DNA of 64,000 nt from Pseudomonas fluorescens (GCF_902497775.2 NZ_OZ024668.1:1325826-1389825), one strand, 5' to 3'. Positions 8,076 through 16,390 are shown, counted from the stretch's first letter. Program-made: numbers and translations. Notes: a model not told the origin generated them from the sequence alone.

Positions 8076-9260
8076 ATGCAGAAAACCAGTGCAACGCTGC
8101 TGATAATCGATGACGACGACGTCGTACGTGCGAGTCTTGCCGCCTACCTGGAAGACAGCGGTTTCAGCGTCCTGCAGGCAAGCAATGGCCAGCAGGGCCT
8201 TCAGGTCTTCGAACAGGAACACCCTGATCTTGTGATCTGCGATCTGCGCATGCCGCAAATGGGCGGCCTGGAGCTGATTCGCCAGGTGACCGAGCGCGCG
8301 CCGGAACTGCCGGTGATCGTGGTATCGGGCGCCGGGGTGATGAACGACGCCGTCGAGGCCCTGCGCCTGGGCGCGGCCGACTACCTGATCAAGCCGCTCG
8401 AAGACCTCGCAGTCCTCGAGCATTCGGTTCGCCGGGCCCTGGACCGCGCGCGCCTGGTGCTGGAAAACCAGCGCTACCGGGAAAAGCTTGAAACTGCCAA
8501 CCGCGAGCTTGAGGCCAGCCTGCACCTGCTGCAGGAAGACCAGACCGCCGGGCGTCAGGTGCAGATGAACATGCTGCCGGAAAGCCCCTGGGTGGCCGAC
8601 GACCTGTCGTTCGAGCACCAGATCATTCCGTCGTTGTACCTGTCGGGCGACTTTGCCGACTATTTCCGTGTCGATGACCGGCGCATTGCCTTTTATCTGG
8701 CAGACGTTTCCGGGCATGGCGCTTCATCAGCCTTCGTCACCGTGCTGCTGAAGTTCATGACCACGCGCCTGCTGTTCGAATTCAAGCGCGGCGGCAAGCT
8801 GCGCGACTTCAAGCCCTCGGAAGTGCTCGGGCACATCAACCGCGGCCTGATCAACTGCAAGCTGGGCAAGCATGTGACCATGGTCGGCGGTGTGATCGAC
8901 GAAGATACGGGTATCATGACCTACAGCATCGGTGGTCACCTGCCGTTGCCAGTGCTTTACACCCCGAGCCAGAGCCGTTACCTGGAAGGCCGCGGATTGC
9001 CGGTCGGTTTGTTCGAGGAGGCGACCTACCAGGACCATGTCCTGGAGTTGCCGCCGCAGTTCAGCCTGACCCTGCTATCTGATGGCATTCTGGACCTTTT
9101 GCCCGGTGACACACTCAAAGATAAAGAGGCGGCCCTGCCTGAAATCATCAAGGCCGCAGGCGGTAGTCTGGATGGGCTGCGCCAACGATTCGGATTAGCT
9201 ACGCTTGGGGAGATGCCGGATGATATCGCCCTATTGGTGTTGAGCAGGAACCTTCAATGA
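8076..9260 (+). CDS. Response regulator with PP2C/SpoIIE-type phosphatase output
   Basis: 394-residue RssB/HsbR-like regulator. The receiver domain (about residues 1-125) has phospho-acceptor Asp56 (LVICDLRMP) and Lys in DYLIKPLEDL. A coiled-coil linker (about 135-165, LENQRYREKLETANRELEA) leads to a SpoIIE/PP2C Ser/Thr phosphatase domain with metal-binding motifs LADVSGHG and SDGILDLLP. It overlaps the STAS gene by 4 bp (ATGA), so the predicted substrate is that phosphorylated anti-anti-sigma protein. The start at 8076 (MQKTSATLLIIDDDD) is preferred; a 17-codon in-frame extension has no ribosome site. Confidence 0.88.
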   Translation: MQKTSATLLIIDDDDVVRASLAAYLEDSGFSVLQASNGQQGLQVFEQEHPDLVICDLRMPQMGGLELIRQVTERAPELPVIVVSGAGVMNDAVEALRLGAADYLIKPLEDLAVLEHSVRRALDRARLVLENQRYREKLETANRELEASLHLLQEDQTAGRQVQMNMLPESPWVADDLSFEHQIIPSLYLSGDFADYFRVDDRRIAFYLADVSGHGASSAFVTVLLKFMTTRLLFEFKRGGKLRDFKPSEVLGHINRGLINCKLGKHVTMVGGVIDEDTGIMTYSIGGHLPLPVLYTPSQSRYLEGRGLPVGLFEEATYQDHVLELPPQFSLTLLSDGILDLLPGDTLKDKEAALPEIIKAAGGSLDGLRQRFGLATLGEMPDDIALLVLSRNLQ

Positions 9261-9739
9261 GTACGGGTAGAATCCAGTTCGCCGAGCAGAATGGCACCTT
9301 CGTGCTGAAGTTTGTCGGTGAAGTGCGCCTGACCTTGTGTTCGGCGCTGGATGCGACGATTGAAAAGATCTTCACGGCGCTGAATTTCTCGGCGATCGTC
9401 ATCGATCTGACAGAAACCCATAGCATCGACAGCACCACCCTGGGCTTGCTGGCCAAGCTCTCGATCCTGTCGCGGCAAAAGGTCGGGCTGTTGCCAACGG
9501 TGGTCACCACCCATGCCGACATCACCCGCCTGCTGCAGTCGATGGGCTTCGACCAGGTGTTCAACATCGTTGACCGGCCGATCCCGTGCCCCGAGTGCCT
9601 GACCGACCTGCCGTCGCAGGATCAGAACGAGGACGTGGTGCGCTCCAAGGTGCTCGAAGCGCACAAGATCCTCATGGGCCTGAACGACTCCAACCGCGAA
9701 GCCTTCCACGACCTGGTCAACGCCCTCGAGCGTACCTGA
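9257..9739 (+). CDS. STAS-domain anti-anti-sigma factor
   Basis: 160-residue partner-switching protein. The STAS fold occupies about residues 1-105, with the phosphorylatable serine region at THSIDSTTLGLL (Ser56 or Ser59). A C-terminal extension of about 50 residues includes a Cys pair (CPEC). It starts inside the stop of the preceding phosphatase gene, so the two are translationally coupled. The cognate anti-sigma kinase and sigma factor are not in this window; the flagellar FlgM/FliA circuit is a possibility by analogy with HsbRA, not shown here. Confidence 0.88.
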   Translation: MSTGRIQFAEQNGTFVLKFVGEVRLTLCSALDATIEKIFTALNFSAIVIDLTETHSIDSTTLGLLAKLSILSRQKVGLLPTVVTTHADITRLLQSMGFDQVFNIVDRPIPCPECLTDLPSQDQNEDVVRSKVLEAHKILMGLNDSNREAFHDLVNALERT

Positions 9740-9770
9740 GCGTCGACCGGGGCGCCGTTCCAGGCGCCCG

Positions 9771-11675
9771 TCAAACTTCTTTCAAGTCAGCTTGGCGCGG
9801 TGCAAACTCGGTTGCCTCGCTGCCATCGGCGTTGAGCTGGAAAATCCGCGCCGGTTGCCCTTGTTCATTGAAAAACACCTGACCCAGGCCTGCGCTGTTC
9901 CACAGCCGCTCGCCAGCCTTGCTGTGGGCGGGGGTACGCGGGATCACTTGCATCTGCCGGCGCTTGGTAAACCAGTTGAGTGGTGAGCGTGGCGAGTACA
10001 GCCAGCGGTTGAGGCGGTCGAAGGTATCCAGCAGGCGCTTGGGGAACTGGTTCTTGATGCCGCTGCTGGTGATCTGCCACAGGTGCGGGGCGCGCTGGCG
10101 GTGGCGGATCAGCACCTCGTAGACGAACGAGTAATGCACATCACCGGACAGGATCACGTAATGCCCCGGCGTGCGCGAGTGGCGGAAGATATTCAGGATG
10201 ACCTGCGCCGCACCGCGATGGGCCATCCAGTTCTCGGCATCCACCAGCAGCGGATAGCCCAGCCAACTGAACACCCGCTGCACGCTCTCGATCAGTTTGA
10301 CGCCGAAGATCGGTGCCGGCGAGACGATGATTGCCGAAGGGTGGTCGAGCAGCGCCTGCTGCAGCTCGCTGAGGGCTTCCCAGTCGAGCAGGCCCGAAGG
10401 CTTGTTGAAGTTGCTTTCACTGCGCCAGCGCCGGGTGCGGGTGTCCAGCACCAGCAGCGCCGGGCTGCTCGGCAGGACGAACTGCCAGCCCTGAAAGCGC
10501 AACACCTCGTTGATCAGGGCATCCTGCAGCGGCGTGTCGAGGTAGTCATCGGCGTCGGCACTGTGGCTGAAGGCCTGACAATGCTCCAGCAGCGCGGTAA
10601 AGGCATCGGGGTTGTTGCCCCAACCCTGGCACAGCAGGTAGCCGAGCAGGGCGTTGCCGATGATGCGCTTGGAGAACGGATGGCCGTAGGCGGTTTCTTC
10701 CCACTGCGCCGAGAGGTTCCAGTCATCGGTGATGTCGTGGTCGTCGAAAATCATCAGGCTCGGCAAGTGCGCCAACACCCGCGCCACCCCGCCAAGGCCA
10801 CTGGCAAAAACCTCGATCAGCTGTTGCTCCTGGCGGTAGCGCGCCTGGCGCTGGGCGTTGAGGCCGGGCGGCATCTGCACGTCGATCAGGCCCCAGGGCA
10901 GCGGTGACCAGACCAACAGGTACATGGCCATGACTTCGGCGAAGGTCACCAGGTGGTTGTCGGCGTTGCTGCTGGTGAAGATCGGCTTGCGCGTGCCGCC
11001 AAAAAAACGCGCGCGCAGGGTTTCGTTGCTCTCCAACGCCGGCAGCAGGTCGGCGCGATGGTAATAGCAGGCCGGATGCTGGTAGAGCGCGGCACTGTCA
11101 TCGACCACCGCACCTTGCAACTGCTCGCCAAACAGCCCCAGGCGCTCGATCAGCGCGTGTATGGCGCGCAACATCGGCCCGGCGACATCGTCGGCATACA
11201 CCTGGTCACCGCTCATCATCAGCAGGGCAGGGCGCTGCAACGGCGCGGGGTTTTCCAGCAACAGGCGGTCGGCGCATAACAAGCCGTCCGCTGCCGGGTG
11301 ATGAGGCTTGCGGCACGAGCCGTGGAGCAGTTGCTCCAGGTGTGAACGCAGGACCAGGTTCGGCCGTTGTGCGCCGGGGTAGAGCAGGTGCGGCGCGTAC
11401 TGGGCGATGCCTTGGCTGTTGAGAATCAGGTCGTAGTCGACCTGCTCATCGCAGGGCAGCGGGCTGTCGAGGCGGATGTCGAGCAGGTGGACAAAGGCGT
11501 GGCGGCCGATCGGCACAACCGTGCAGTTGATATCGGCAGTAATGCCTGTGCAGCTCAGTTGCAGCTCGGCTTGCAGCGGCTCGGAGGCTACCAGCCAGAA
11601 CACGATTCGCGTGGGTTCGAGACGGCGCAGTAAAGGCCCGGCCAGTACTGCGGGTAATTCGGAAGATTCAGACAT
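9771..11675 (-). CDS. PhoD-like alkaline phosphatase/phosphodiesterase
   Basis: Large metallophosphatase-like protein, about 634 residues. PhoD-type metal-binding motifs are present: GDQVYADD, FDDHDITDDWN and LSGDVHYSF. No signal peptide is evident, so it is probably cytoplasmic, unlike secreted PhoD enzymes. The start at 11675 (MSESSELPAVLAG) has AGAG six bases upstream; ATG codons at 11681 and 11705 are alternatives. Tal lies upstream on the same strand, separated by a long palindrome. The substrate is not known. Confidence 0.8.
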   Translation of the reverse strand: MSESSELPAVLAGPLLRRLEPTRIVFWLVASEPLQAELQLSCTGITADINCTVVPIGRHAFVHLLDIRLDSPLPCDEQVDYDLILNSQGIAQYAPHLLYPGAQRPNLVLRSHLEQLLHGSCRKPHHPAADGLLCADRLLLENPAPLQRPALLMMSGDQVYADDVAGPMLRAIHALIERLGLFGEQLQGAVVDDSAALYQHPACYYHRADLLPALESNETLRARFFGGTRKPIFTSSNADNHLVTFAEVMAMYLLVWSPLPWGLIDVQMPPGLNAQRQARYRQEQQLIEVFASGLGGVARVLAHLPSLMIFDDHDITDDWNLSAQWEETAYGHPFSKRIIGNALLGYLLCQGWGNNPDAFTALLEHCQAFSHSADADDYLDTPLQDALINEVLRFQGWQFVLPSSPALLVLDTRTRRWRSESNFNKPSGLLDWEALSELQQALLDHPSAIIVSPAPIFGVKLIESVQRVFSWLGYPLLVDAENWMAHRGAAQVILNIFRHSRTPGHYVILSGDVHYSFVYEVLIRHRQRAPHLWQITSSGIKNQFPKRLLDTFDRLNRWLYSPRSPLNWFTKRRQMQVIPRTPAHSKAGERLWNSAGLGQVFFNEQGQPARIFQLNADGSEATEFAPRQADLKEV

Positions 11676-11702
11676 CAACATCTCTGAAAGCAAAGTCGAA
11701 AG

Positions 11703-11789
11703 CATCGCGGGTCAAGTCGAGTCGTCGCACCGCCGCTCCCACTTGATGGGTGGGAGCGGCGGTGCGACGACTCGACTTGACCCGCGATG
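11703..11789. repeat. 39-bp perfect inverted repeat (REP-like family 2)
   Basis: Arms 11703-11741 and 11751-11789 are exact reverse complements with a 9-nt loop (CTTGATGGG). The unit contains GGGAGCGGCGGTGCGACGA and ends in GACCCGCGATG, so its outer end resembles the common REP. A solitary unit with small changes is at 26217-26255. It separates tal and the PhoD-like gene and would form a very stable hairpin. Confidence 0.92.
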
Positions 11790-11854
11790 ATGAGGCCCTG
11801 AAGGCCGATAAGATGCTCTACGCTGCACCCCTCACTGGCAAACCCAGATTTGTA

Positions 11855-12781
11855 TCAGGCCTTTGCCGCCAACAACGCCTCGAGCTTCTCCTGATCCCGG
11901 GCGAACTGGCGAATCCCCTCGGCCAGTTTCTCGGTGGCCATGGCATCTTCGTTCGACGCCCAGCGGAACTGGCTCTCGCTCAGTTGCTGGCGCGCCTCAC
12001 CGTTTTTGCCTGGCTTCAAGAGACGCGGCAACTGGCCCTGATCATCGCTCAACTGCTGCAGCAGCTCGGGGCTGATGGTCAGCCGGTCGCAGCCCGCCAG
12101 TTGCTCGATCTGGCCGATATTGCGGAAGCTTGCGCCCATGACCACGGTCTTGTAGTCATTGGTCTTGTAGTAGTCGTAGATGCGCGTCACCGATTGCACG
12201 CCCGGGTCTTCGGCGCCGACGTACTCTTTGCCGGTGGACTTCTTGTACCAGTCGTAGATGCGCCCCACGAACGGCGAAATCAAAAACACCCCGGCGTCGG
12301 CGCAGGCCTGGGCCTGGGCGAAGGAGAACAGCAGGGTCAGGTTGGTCTGGATGCCTTCTTTTTCCAGGATCTCGGCGGCGCGGATGCCTTCCCAGGTCGA
12401 GGCCAGCTTGATCAGCACCCGGTCACGGCCGATACCGGCCTTGTCGTACAGCGCGATCAACTGCCGGGCCTTGGCCAGCAGCGCCGGTTGGTCGAAGGAC
12501 AGGCGGGCGTCGACCTCGGTGGAAATGCGCCCCGGAATCACTTTGAGAATGCCGGCGCCAACGGCCACGGCAAAGGCGTCACAGGCAAGGCCGACATCGC
12601 CCTTGCTGTGCTCGACCGACTGCTGGAGCAGCTCGGCATAACCGGGCATGGCCGCGGCCTTGAGCAGCAGGGAAGGGTTGGTGGTGGCATCGACCGGTTT
12701 CAGGCGGCTGATGGCATCGATATCACCGGTGTCGGCAACCACAGTGGTGAACTGCTTGAGTTGTTCCAGCTTGGAAGTCAT
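11855..12781 (-). CDS. tal: Transaldolase
   Basis: Moves a dihydroxyacetone unit between sugar phosphates in the pentose phosphate pathway. 308 residues, class of TalB. The Schiff-base lysine is Lys125 ([12 protein letters not shown]), the substrate motif [11 protein letters not shown] is at about residues 30-40, and Asp17/Asp20 lie in VVADTGD. The start at 12781 ([10 protein letters not shown]) is the family start; an 11-codon upstream extension is ignored. dusA lies upstream on the same strand. Confidence 0.96.
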
Positions 12782-12907
12782 GGGCGTGCTCTGTCCTGTG
12801 CAATGGATCGACATTACCCGAGCGCTGCCAGCCGCTCAAGGGCTGGCTGGCAGGCGGGGCGAAGTGGGATAAGCCTTCGAGTGCCAAAGCGCGCACAGGT
12901 TCCGGGG

Positions 12908-13918
12908 CTAGCGCCCCTGCAGCAGCTCGCCGGCCTGGTCGAGCAGGGCCAGCGGGTCCTTGCTCTTGTGGATATCCACCGACAGCAACTGGCGGAACTT
13001 GCGCGCCCCCGGGAAGCCTTGGCCAAGGCCGAGAATATGCCGGGTGATGTGGTGCATGGCGCCACCGCAGGCCAGGTGCGCTGCAATATAAGGGCGCAAC
13101 TTGGCCAGCGCCTCGCTGCGGCTGATCACCGGCGCGCTGCTGCCGAACAACTGCTGATCGACCTCGGCCAGCAGGTACGGGTTGTGATAAGCCTCGCGGC
13201 CGAGCATTACCCCGTCGAACGTCTTCAGGTGCTCCTGGCATTCAGCCAGGGTCTTGATCCCGCCGTTGAGCACCAGCTCCAGGTCGGGGAAGTCCGCTTT
13301 CAACTGCGCGGCGACGTCATAGCGCAGCGGTGGAATCTCGCGGTTCTCCTTCGGCGACAGGCCTTCGAGAATCGCGATCCGCGCGTGCACGGTAAAACTG
13401 CGGCAACCGGCGTCGCGCACCTGGCCGACGAAATCGCACAGCTCGGCGTAGCTGTCGCGGCCATTGATACCGATGCGGTGCTTGACCGTCACCGGAATCT
13501 GCACCGCATCCTGCATCGCCTTCACGCAATCGCCGACCAGCGCCGGATGGCCCATCAGGCAGGCGCCGATCATATTGTTCTGCACCCGATCGCTCGGGCA
13601 GCCGACGTTGAGGTTGACCTCATCATACCCGCCAGCCTCGGCCAGCTTGGCACACGCGGCCAAATCAGCCGGCACACTGCCGCCCAACTGCAGAGCCAAC
13701 GGATGCTCGGCCTCGCTATGACGCAGGAACCGCTCGGCATCACCGTGCAGCAAGGCACCGGTGGTGACCATTTCGGTGTAGAGCAGGGCGTTGCTGGAGA
13801 GCAGGCGCAGGAAGAACCGGCAGTGGCGGTCGGTCCAGTCCATCATAGGCGCAACGCTGAAGCGGCGGGACGGCTCAGGGCGCGGGTTTACTGGGGTTGA
13901 GGCGGATTCTAGAGGCAT
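12908..13918 (-). CDS. dusA: DusA, tRNA-dihydrouridine(20/20a) synthase
   Basis: FMN enzyme that reduces uridine 20/20a in the tRNA D-loop. 336 residues. SVAPMMDWTDRHCRFF opens the TIM barrel, and the catalytic Cys107 is in NLNVGCPSDRVQ followed by GACLM. The FMN-phosphate motif VLNGGIKT is present. The C-terminus holds the helical tRNA-binding domain (TRHILGLGQGFPGARKFRQLL). A proline-rich N-terminal leader of about 18 residues may be an over-extension, as no alternative start is better supported. Confidence 0.95.
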   Translation of the reverse strand: MPLESASTPVNPRPEPSRRFSVAPMMDWTDRHCRFFLRLLSSNALLYTEMVTTGALLHGDAERFLRHSEAEHPLALQLGGSVPADLAACAKLAEAGGYDEVNLNVGCPSDRVQNNMIGACLMGHPALVGDCVKAMQDAVQIPVTVKHRIGINGRDSYAELCDFVGQVRDAGCRSFTVHARIAILEGLSPKENREIPPLRYDVAAQLKADFPDLELVLNGGIKTLAECQEHLKTFDGVMLGREAYHNPYLLAEVDQQLFGSSAPVISRSEALAKLRPYIAAHLACGGAMHHITRHILGLGQGFPGARKFRQLLSVDIHKSKDPLALLDQAGELLQGR

Positions 13919-14082
13919 TTTCGGTTACGTGTTTTGTACCATTTCTGGGCGTTTTTGATGGATCGTTGGTCCGGCGTACCAACGCAGCCGCCGAGATCAG
14001 GGTTGCGGCCAGTGATCGAGAACAGCCTGGAGGGGGGCGAGCAGTTGCTGTGCCAAGATCCGTATCAAAAACAAAGGTGTCA

Positions 14083-14122
14083 TAGTCTACCAAGAGTGTC
14101 AGGTATTCGCCTGCAATCAGGC
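14083..14122. repeat. Left copy of a degenerate direct repeat
   Basis: 40 nt matching 16249-16288 at 31 of 40 positions in the same orientation, with most differences transitions (core CCAAGA.TG.CAGG.ATTC.CC.GCAA). The two copies bracket the six-repeat protein gene. Confidence 0.5.
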
Positions 14123-14221
14123 TGCCAAGGCTTAGGCGAAGCGACGAGAGACTAACGGTGGCTGAACCTGGAATGCCCAATCATGCGCGCTAGCGCACGT
14201 TGGGTGCAAAGCAGCGGGACA

Positions 14222-14275
14222 GCCCGGGAGAGTGAACTCCCGGGCCTGGCTGCAGCACCCCTGGGTTGCCAGGGG
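14222..14275 (-). terminator. Tandem hairpins downstream of the repeat-protein gene
   Basis: Two consecutive perfect stems (7 bp with GTTG loop at 14258-14275; 9 bp with AGTGAA loop at 14222-14245) begin 10 bases after the stop on the minus strand. There is no T-run, so this is a candidate transcript end or 3' stabiliser only. Confidence 0.4.
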
Positions 14276-14284
14276 GGAGAGCGC

Positions 14285-15835
14285 TTAGTTGCGCGTGTAA
14301 ACCCCCTCGATGTTGTTCAGGTCGATGCCCAGTGCCTCGAACTCCTCAAGCACGTACCTGAAACACACCGCGGCTGATGGCTTGTAGTGGCCCGAGCTGT
14401 CGTTGATCTCGATGTACAACTCCGTGAGAAAGATGTTCGAGCTTCGCCGGGTCAGGTAGAACTCGCCGGCACAAGTAACCGGGCGCCCTTGGTTGAGGTC
14501 GCTGTGCCGCGTGTACTGGCGACTGTCGAGCTCAAGCTGGGAATTCCACTTGTAGAGGATTTTCCCGCCCGGCGTCAGTACCCACGAATAGTGCCCCTCG
14601 GACTTTTCATACAGGGGCAGTTCCTCGGTAATCTGTCGCTTGAGCTGGTCCCCGTACAACTTCCCGTTGCGCATGGGCAGAAGTATGCCGACACCATCGA
14701 TCTCGGCAGGATCGTGGTACTTGAAGATCGGGCCGCCGTTCTTGACGTAGCGTATCCAATCCGCCAGGTAGGGCGACCAACCAACGGCATAACTAGGCTG
14801 ATAGCTCGTGGATGAACCTGCGTCCAGGCAGACACCGGGTGCACCCTCCTGGGCAGCGGATGCCGAGTTGGAGTAGTCGAGAAGCGGAAGCCGGCGTACC
14901 GTGTACTCGGTATCGGACAGCAACTCCTGGATGAACCAGTAGTTACTCGACTGGTTCTGTCCGTAGAAGTAGGAGATGCCGCCCTGCTCGTAGGCAAACT
15001 GTGTAGCGTAGGGGTTGCCCCACCGCCCGTTCATGATCTCCTCGCCCATTGCTCCGCCCGGCAACAGTTCCTGGACGAACCAGTAGTTGGTATCAAGGTT
15101 CTGACCATAGAAGTACTGGCGCCCGTACTGCTGCGCCGGATAGGCGAACTGAACAGCATAGGCGTTGTCCCAGCGCCCGCTGGCTGTTGTTTTGCCTACC
15201 TTGCCGCCGGCCAGGAGTTCTTTGATGAACCAGCTTCGGTTATTTATGTTCTGCCCGTAGAAATACTGGCTACCGCCTACACTGAAGGGAAATTGAACCG
15301 CGAACGGTCCATCCAGGGTACCGTTCGCGGTTTCCTGGCCCATCTTGCCGCCAGCAAGCAGCTCCTGGATGAACCAGTAGTTGGTTTTCAGGTTCTGCCC
15401 GTAGAAGAACTGACGCCCGCCGACGGAAAATGCAAACTGGCTCGCATAGGGGTTGTTCCAGCGGCCATTGGCGGTTTCCTGGCCCATCTTGCCACCGGCT
15501 AGCAACTCCTGGATAAACCAGTAATTGGTCTCCAGGTTCTGGCCGTAGAAGTATTGACGACCACCAACCGAAAAGGCGAACTGGACCGCATAGGAGTTGT
15601 CCCAGCGACCGTTGGCAGTCTCCTGACCCATCTTGCCGCCTGGCAGCAGTTCCTGGATGAACCAGTAGTGGGTCTTCAGGTTCTGGCCATAGAAGAACTG
15701 ACGTCCGGCGATGGAGAAGGTGAACTGGATAGCGTACGGATTATCCCAACGGCCATTGGCCGTTTCGTTGCCCATGCTGACCTGAAGACGTGAATCATTC
15801 CCGGAAACCAAGGTCCCCGATACAGTATTTTGCAT
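14285..15835 (-). CDS. Six-repeat lectin-like protein with unknown C-terminal domain
   Basis: 516 residues, no signal peptide. After a 20-residue head come six tandem repeats (residues 21-68, 69-116, 117-164, 165-212, 213-262, 263-310), each 48 residues except the fifth at 50. The unit pattern is MGxETANGRWDN, then AxQFxFSVGGRQ, FYGQN, and YWFIQELLxGGK. Repeats 2 and 3 differ at only a few positions. Such regularity suggests a beta-propeller or similar closed repeat fold, often carbohydrate-binding, but I do not recognise the family. Residues 311-516 form a separate domain with motifs HSDLNQGRPV (444-453), CAGEFYL (455-461) and NDSSGHYKPS (478-487). A perfect AGGAGG lies six bases before the ATG. 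GC is lower than in its neighbours by eye, and long gene-poor flanks suggest acquisition. Function is unknown; a secreted toxin or host-binding role is a guess. Confidence 0.75.
   Translation of the reverse strand: MQNTVSGTLVSGNDSRLQVSMGNETANGRWDNPYAIQFTFSIAGRQFFYGQNLKTHYWFIQELLPGGKMGQETANGRWDNSYAVQFAFSVGGRQYFYGQNLETNYWFIQELLAGGKMGQETANGRWNNPYASQFAFSVGGRQFFYGQNLKTNYWFIQELLAGGKMGQETANGTLDGPFAVQFPFSVGGSQYFYGQNINNRSWFIKELLAGGKVGKTTASGRWDNAYAVQFAYPAQQYGRQYFYGQNLDTNYWFVQELLPGGAMGEEIMNGRWGNPYATQFAYEQGGISYFYGQNQSSNYWFIQELLSDTEYTVRRLPLLDYSNSASAAQEGAPGVCLDAGSSTSYQPSYAVGWSPYLADWIRYVKNGGPIFKYHDPAEIDGVGILLPMRNGKLYGDQLKRQITEELPLYEKSEGHYSWVLTPGGKILYKWNSQLELDSRQYTRHSDLNQGRPVTCAGEFYLTRRSSNIFLTELYIEINDSSGHYKPSAAVCFRYVLEEFEALGIDLNNIEGVYTRN
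14906..15775 (-). repeat. Six tandem coding repeats of about 144 bp
   Basis: Units on the minus strand: 15632-15775, 15488-15631, 15344-15487, 15200-15343, 15050-15199 (150 bp) and 14906-15049. The first three are the most alike; units 4-6 diverge (unit 4 lacks the GRW aromatic step, unit 5 has a two-residue insertion). This gradient indicates stepwise duplication. Confidence 0.9.
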
Positions 15836-16248
15836 GACTTGCCTCCTTGCACACCTAGGCTGCTCTCGCCCGAGCGCTCACGAAACTTACTGCACCGCGC
15901 TGAGTTCGAGCCGCTGATAACCGGTATATCCGTTACCGAAACCAACGTTATAGGGTCTTCAGGTGCGAAGGCTGGACGCACTTGCAGCGGCCCCGGGGAA
16001 GGTTAGTTAAAAGAACGGCCTATACCATCCTGATACTCGCCATTTGATTGTCAAGCGAGCACCGTGCGCTGACGATAGCCGAGTGCCATTACCTGTCAAT
16101 GTGCTATCCGATAGCCGGACAATGACGATGGGCTAAAAGAGAGCCGCCGCATCGTCACACGCTTTGACAAGCTCGCGAAAAGCTATGCAGCGATGGTCTC
16201 GTTAGCTTGAGCTATGTGAGTTTGCGACATTACTTCTCGTACAGAACC

Positions 16249-16288
16249 TAGTGTGCCAAGAATGCCAGGCATTCACCCGCAAGTAGGC
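16249..16288. repeat. Right copy of a degenerate direct repeat
   Basis: Partner of 14083-14122, same orientation, 31 of 40 identical. Read on the minus strand both copies give similar short peptides (LIAGEYLTLL and LLAGECLAFL), so they could be remnants of one coding sequence duplicated around the accessory gene. Confidence 0.5.
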
Positions 16289-16345
16289 AGTGGGGTGCTT
16301 GAACGTGCATGAATTAGCAACAACACGATGGTCTCGCGACAGATC

Positions 16346-16377
16346 AATCGCCCCTACGCGGGAGCGCAGGGGCGATT
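16346..16377. terminator. Hairpin after the GNAT gene
   Basis: 10-bp perfect stem AATCGCCCCT / AGGGGCGATT with a 12-nt loop, 14 bases past the stop of the minus-strand acetyltransferase gene. The T-run (TTTTC) lies on the plus-strand side, so its efficiency for the minus-strand transcript is uncertain. Confidence 0.5.
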
Positions 16378-16390
16378 TTCTATCATGCGC

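Larger units (their letters stand above)
13919..14284. other. Gene-poor stretch between dusA and the repeat-protein gene
   Basis: No convincing gene. It should hold the dusA promoter on the minus strand. It contains the left copy of a degenerate 40-bp direct repeat (14083-14122) and two hairpins downstream of the repeat-protein gene: CCCCTGG/CCAGGGG at 14258-14275 and GCCCGGGAG/CTCCCGGGC at 14222-14245. Neither has a T-run, so rho-independent termination is not assured. A short minus-strand frame over 13875-14180 reads like a coding remnant but has no ribosome site. Confidence 0.6.
15836..16390. other. Gene-poor, lower-GC stretch upstream of the repeat-protein gene
   Basis: About 550 bp with no supportable gene. 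It carries the repeat-protein ribosome site (AGGAGG, 15842-15847 region on the minus strand), presumably its promoter, the right copy of the degenerate direct repeat (16249-16288) and a hairpin at 16346-16377. The base composition is visibly less GC-rich than the core genes on either side. Confidence 0.6.

Noticed and set aside
11750..13900. 716-codon plus-strand frame over tal and dusA
   Set aside because: Antisense to two well-identified enzymes; begins inside a palindrome.
13875..14180. 101-codon minus-strand frame between dusA and the repeat-protein gene
   Set aside because: No ribosome site, overlaps the dusA start, and no domain; kept only as a possible remnant.
14906..15775. Regular 144-bp repeats considered as a CRISPR-like array
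   Set aside because: Units are contiguous, in frame and protein-coding with no spacers, and there are no cas genes.
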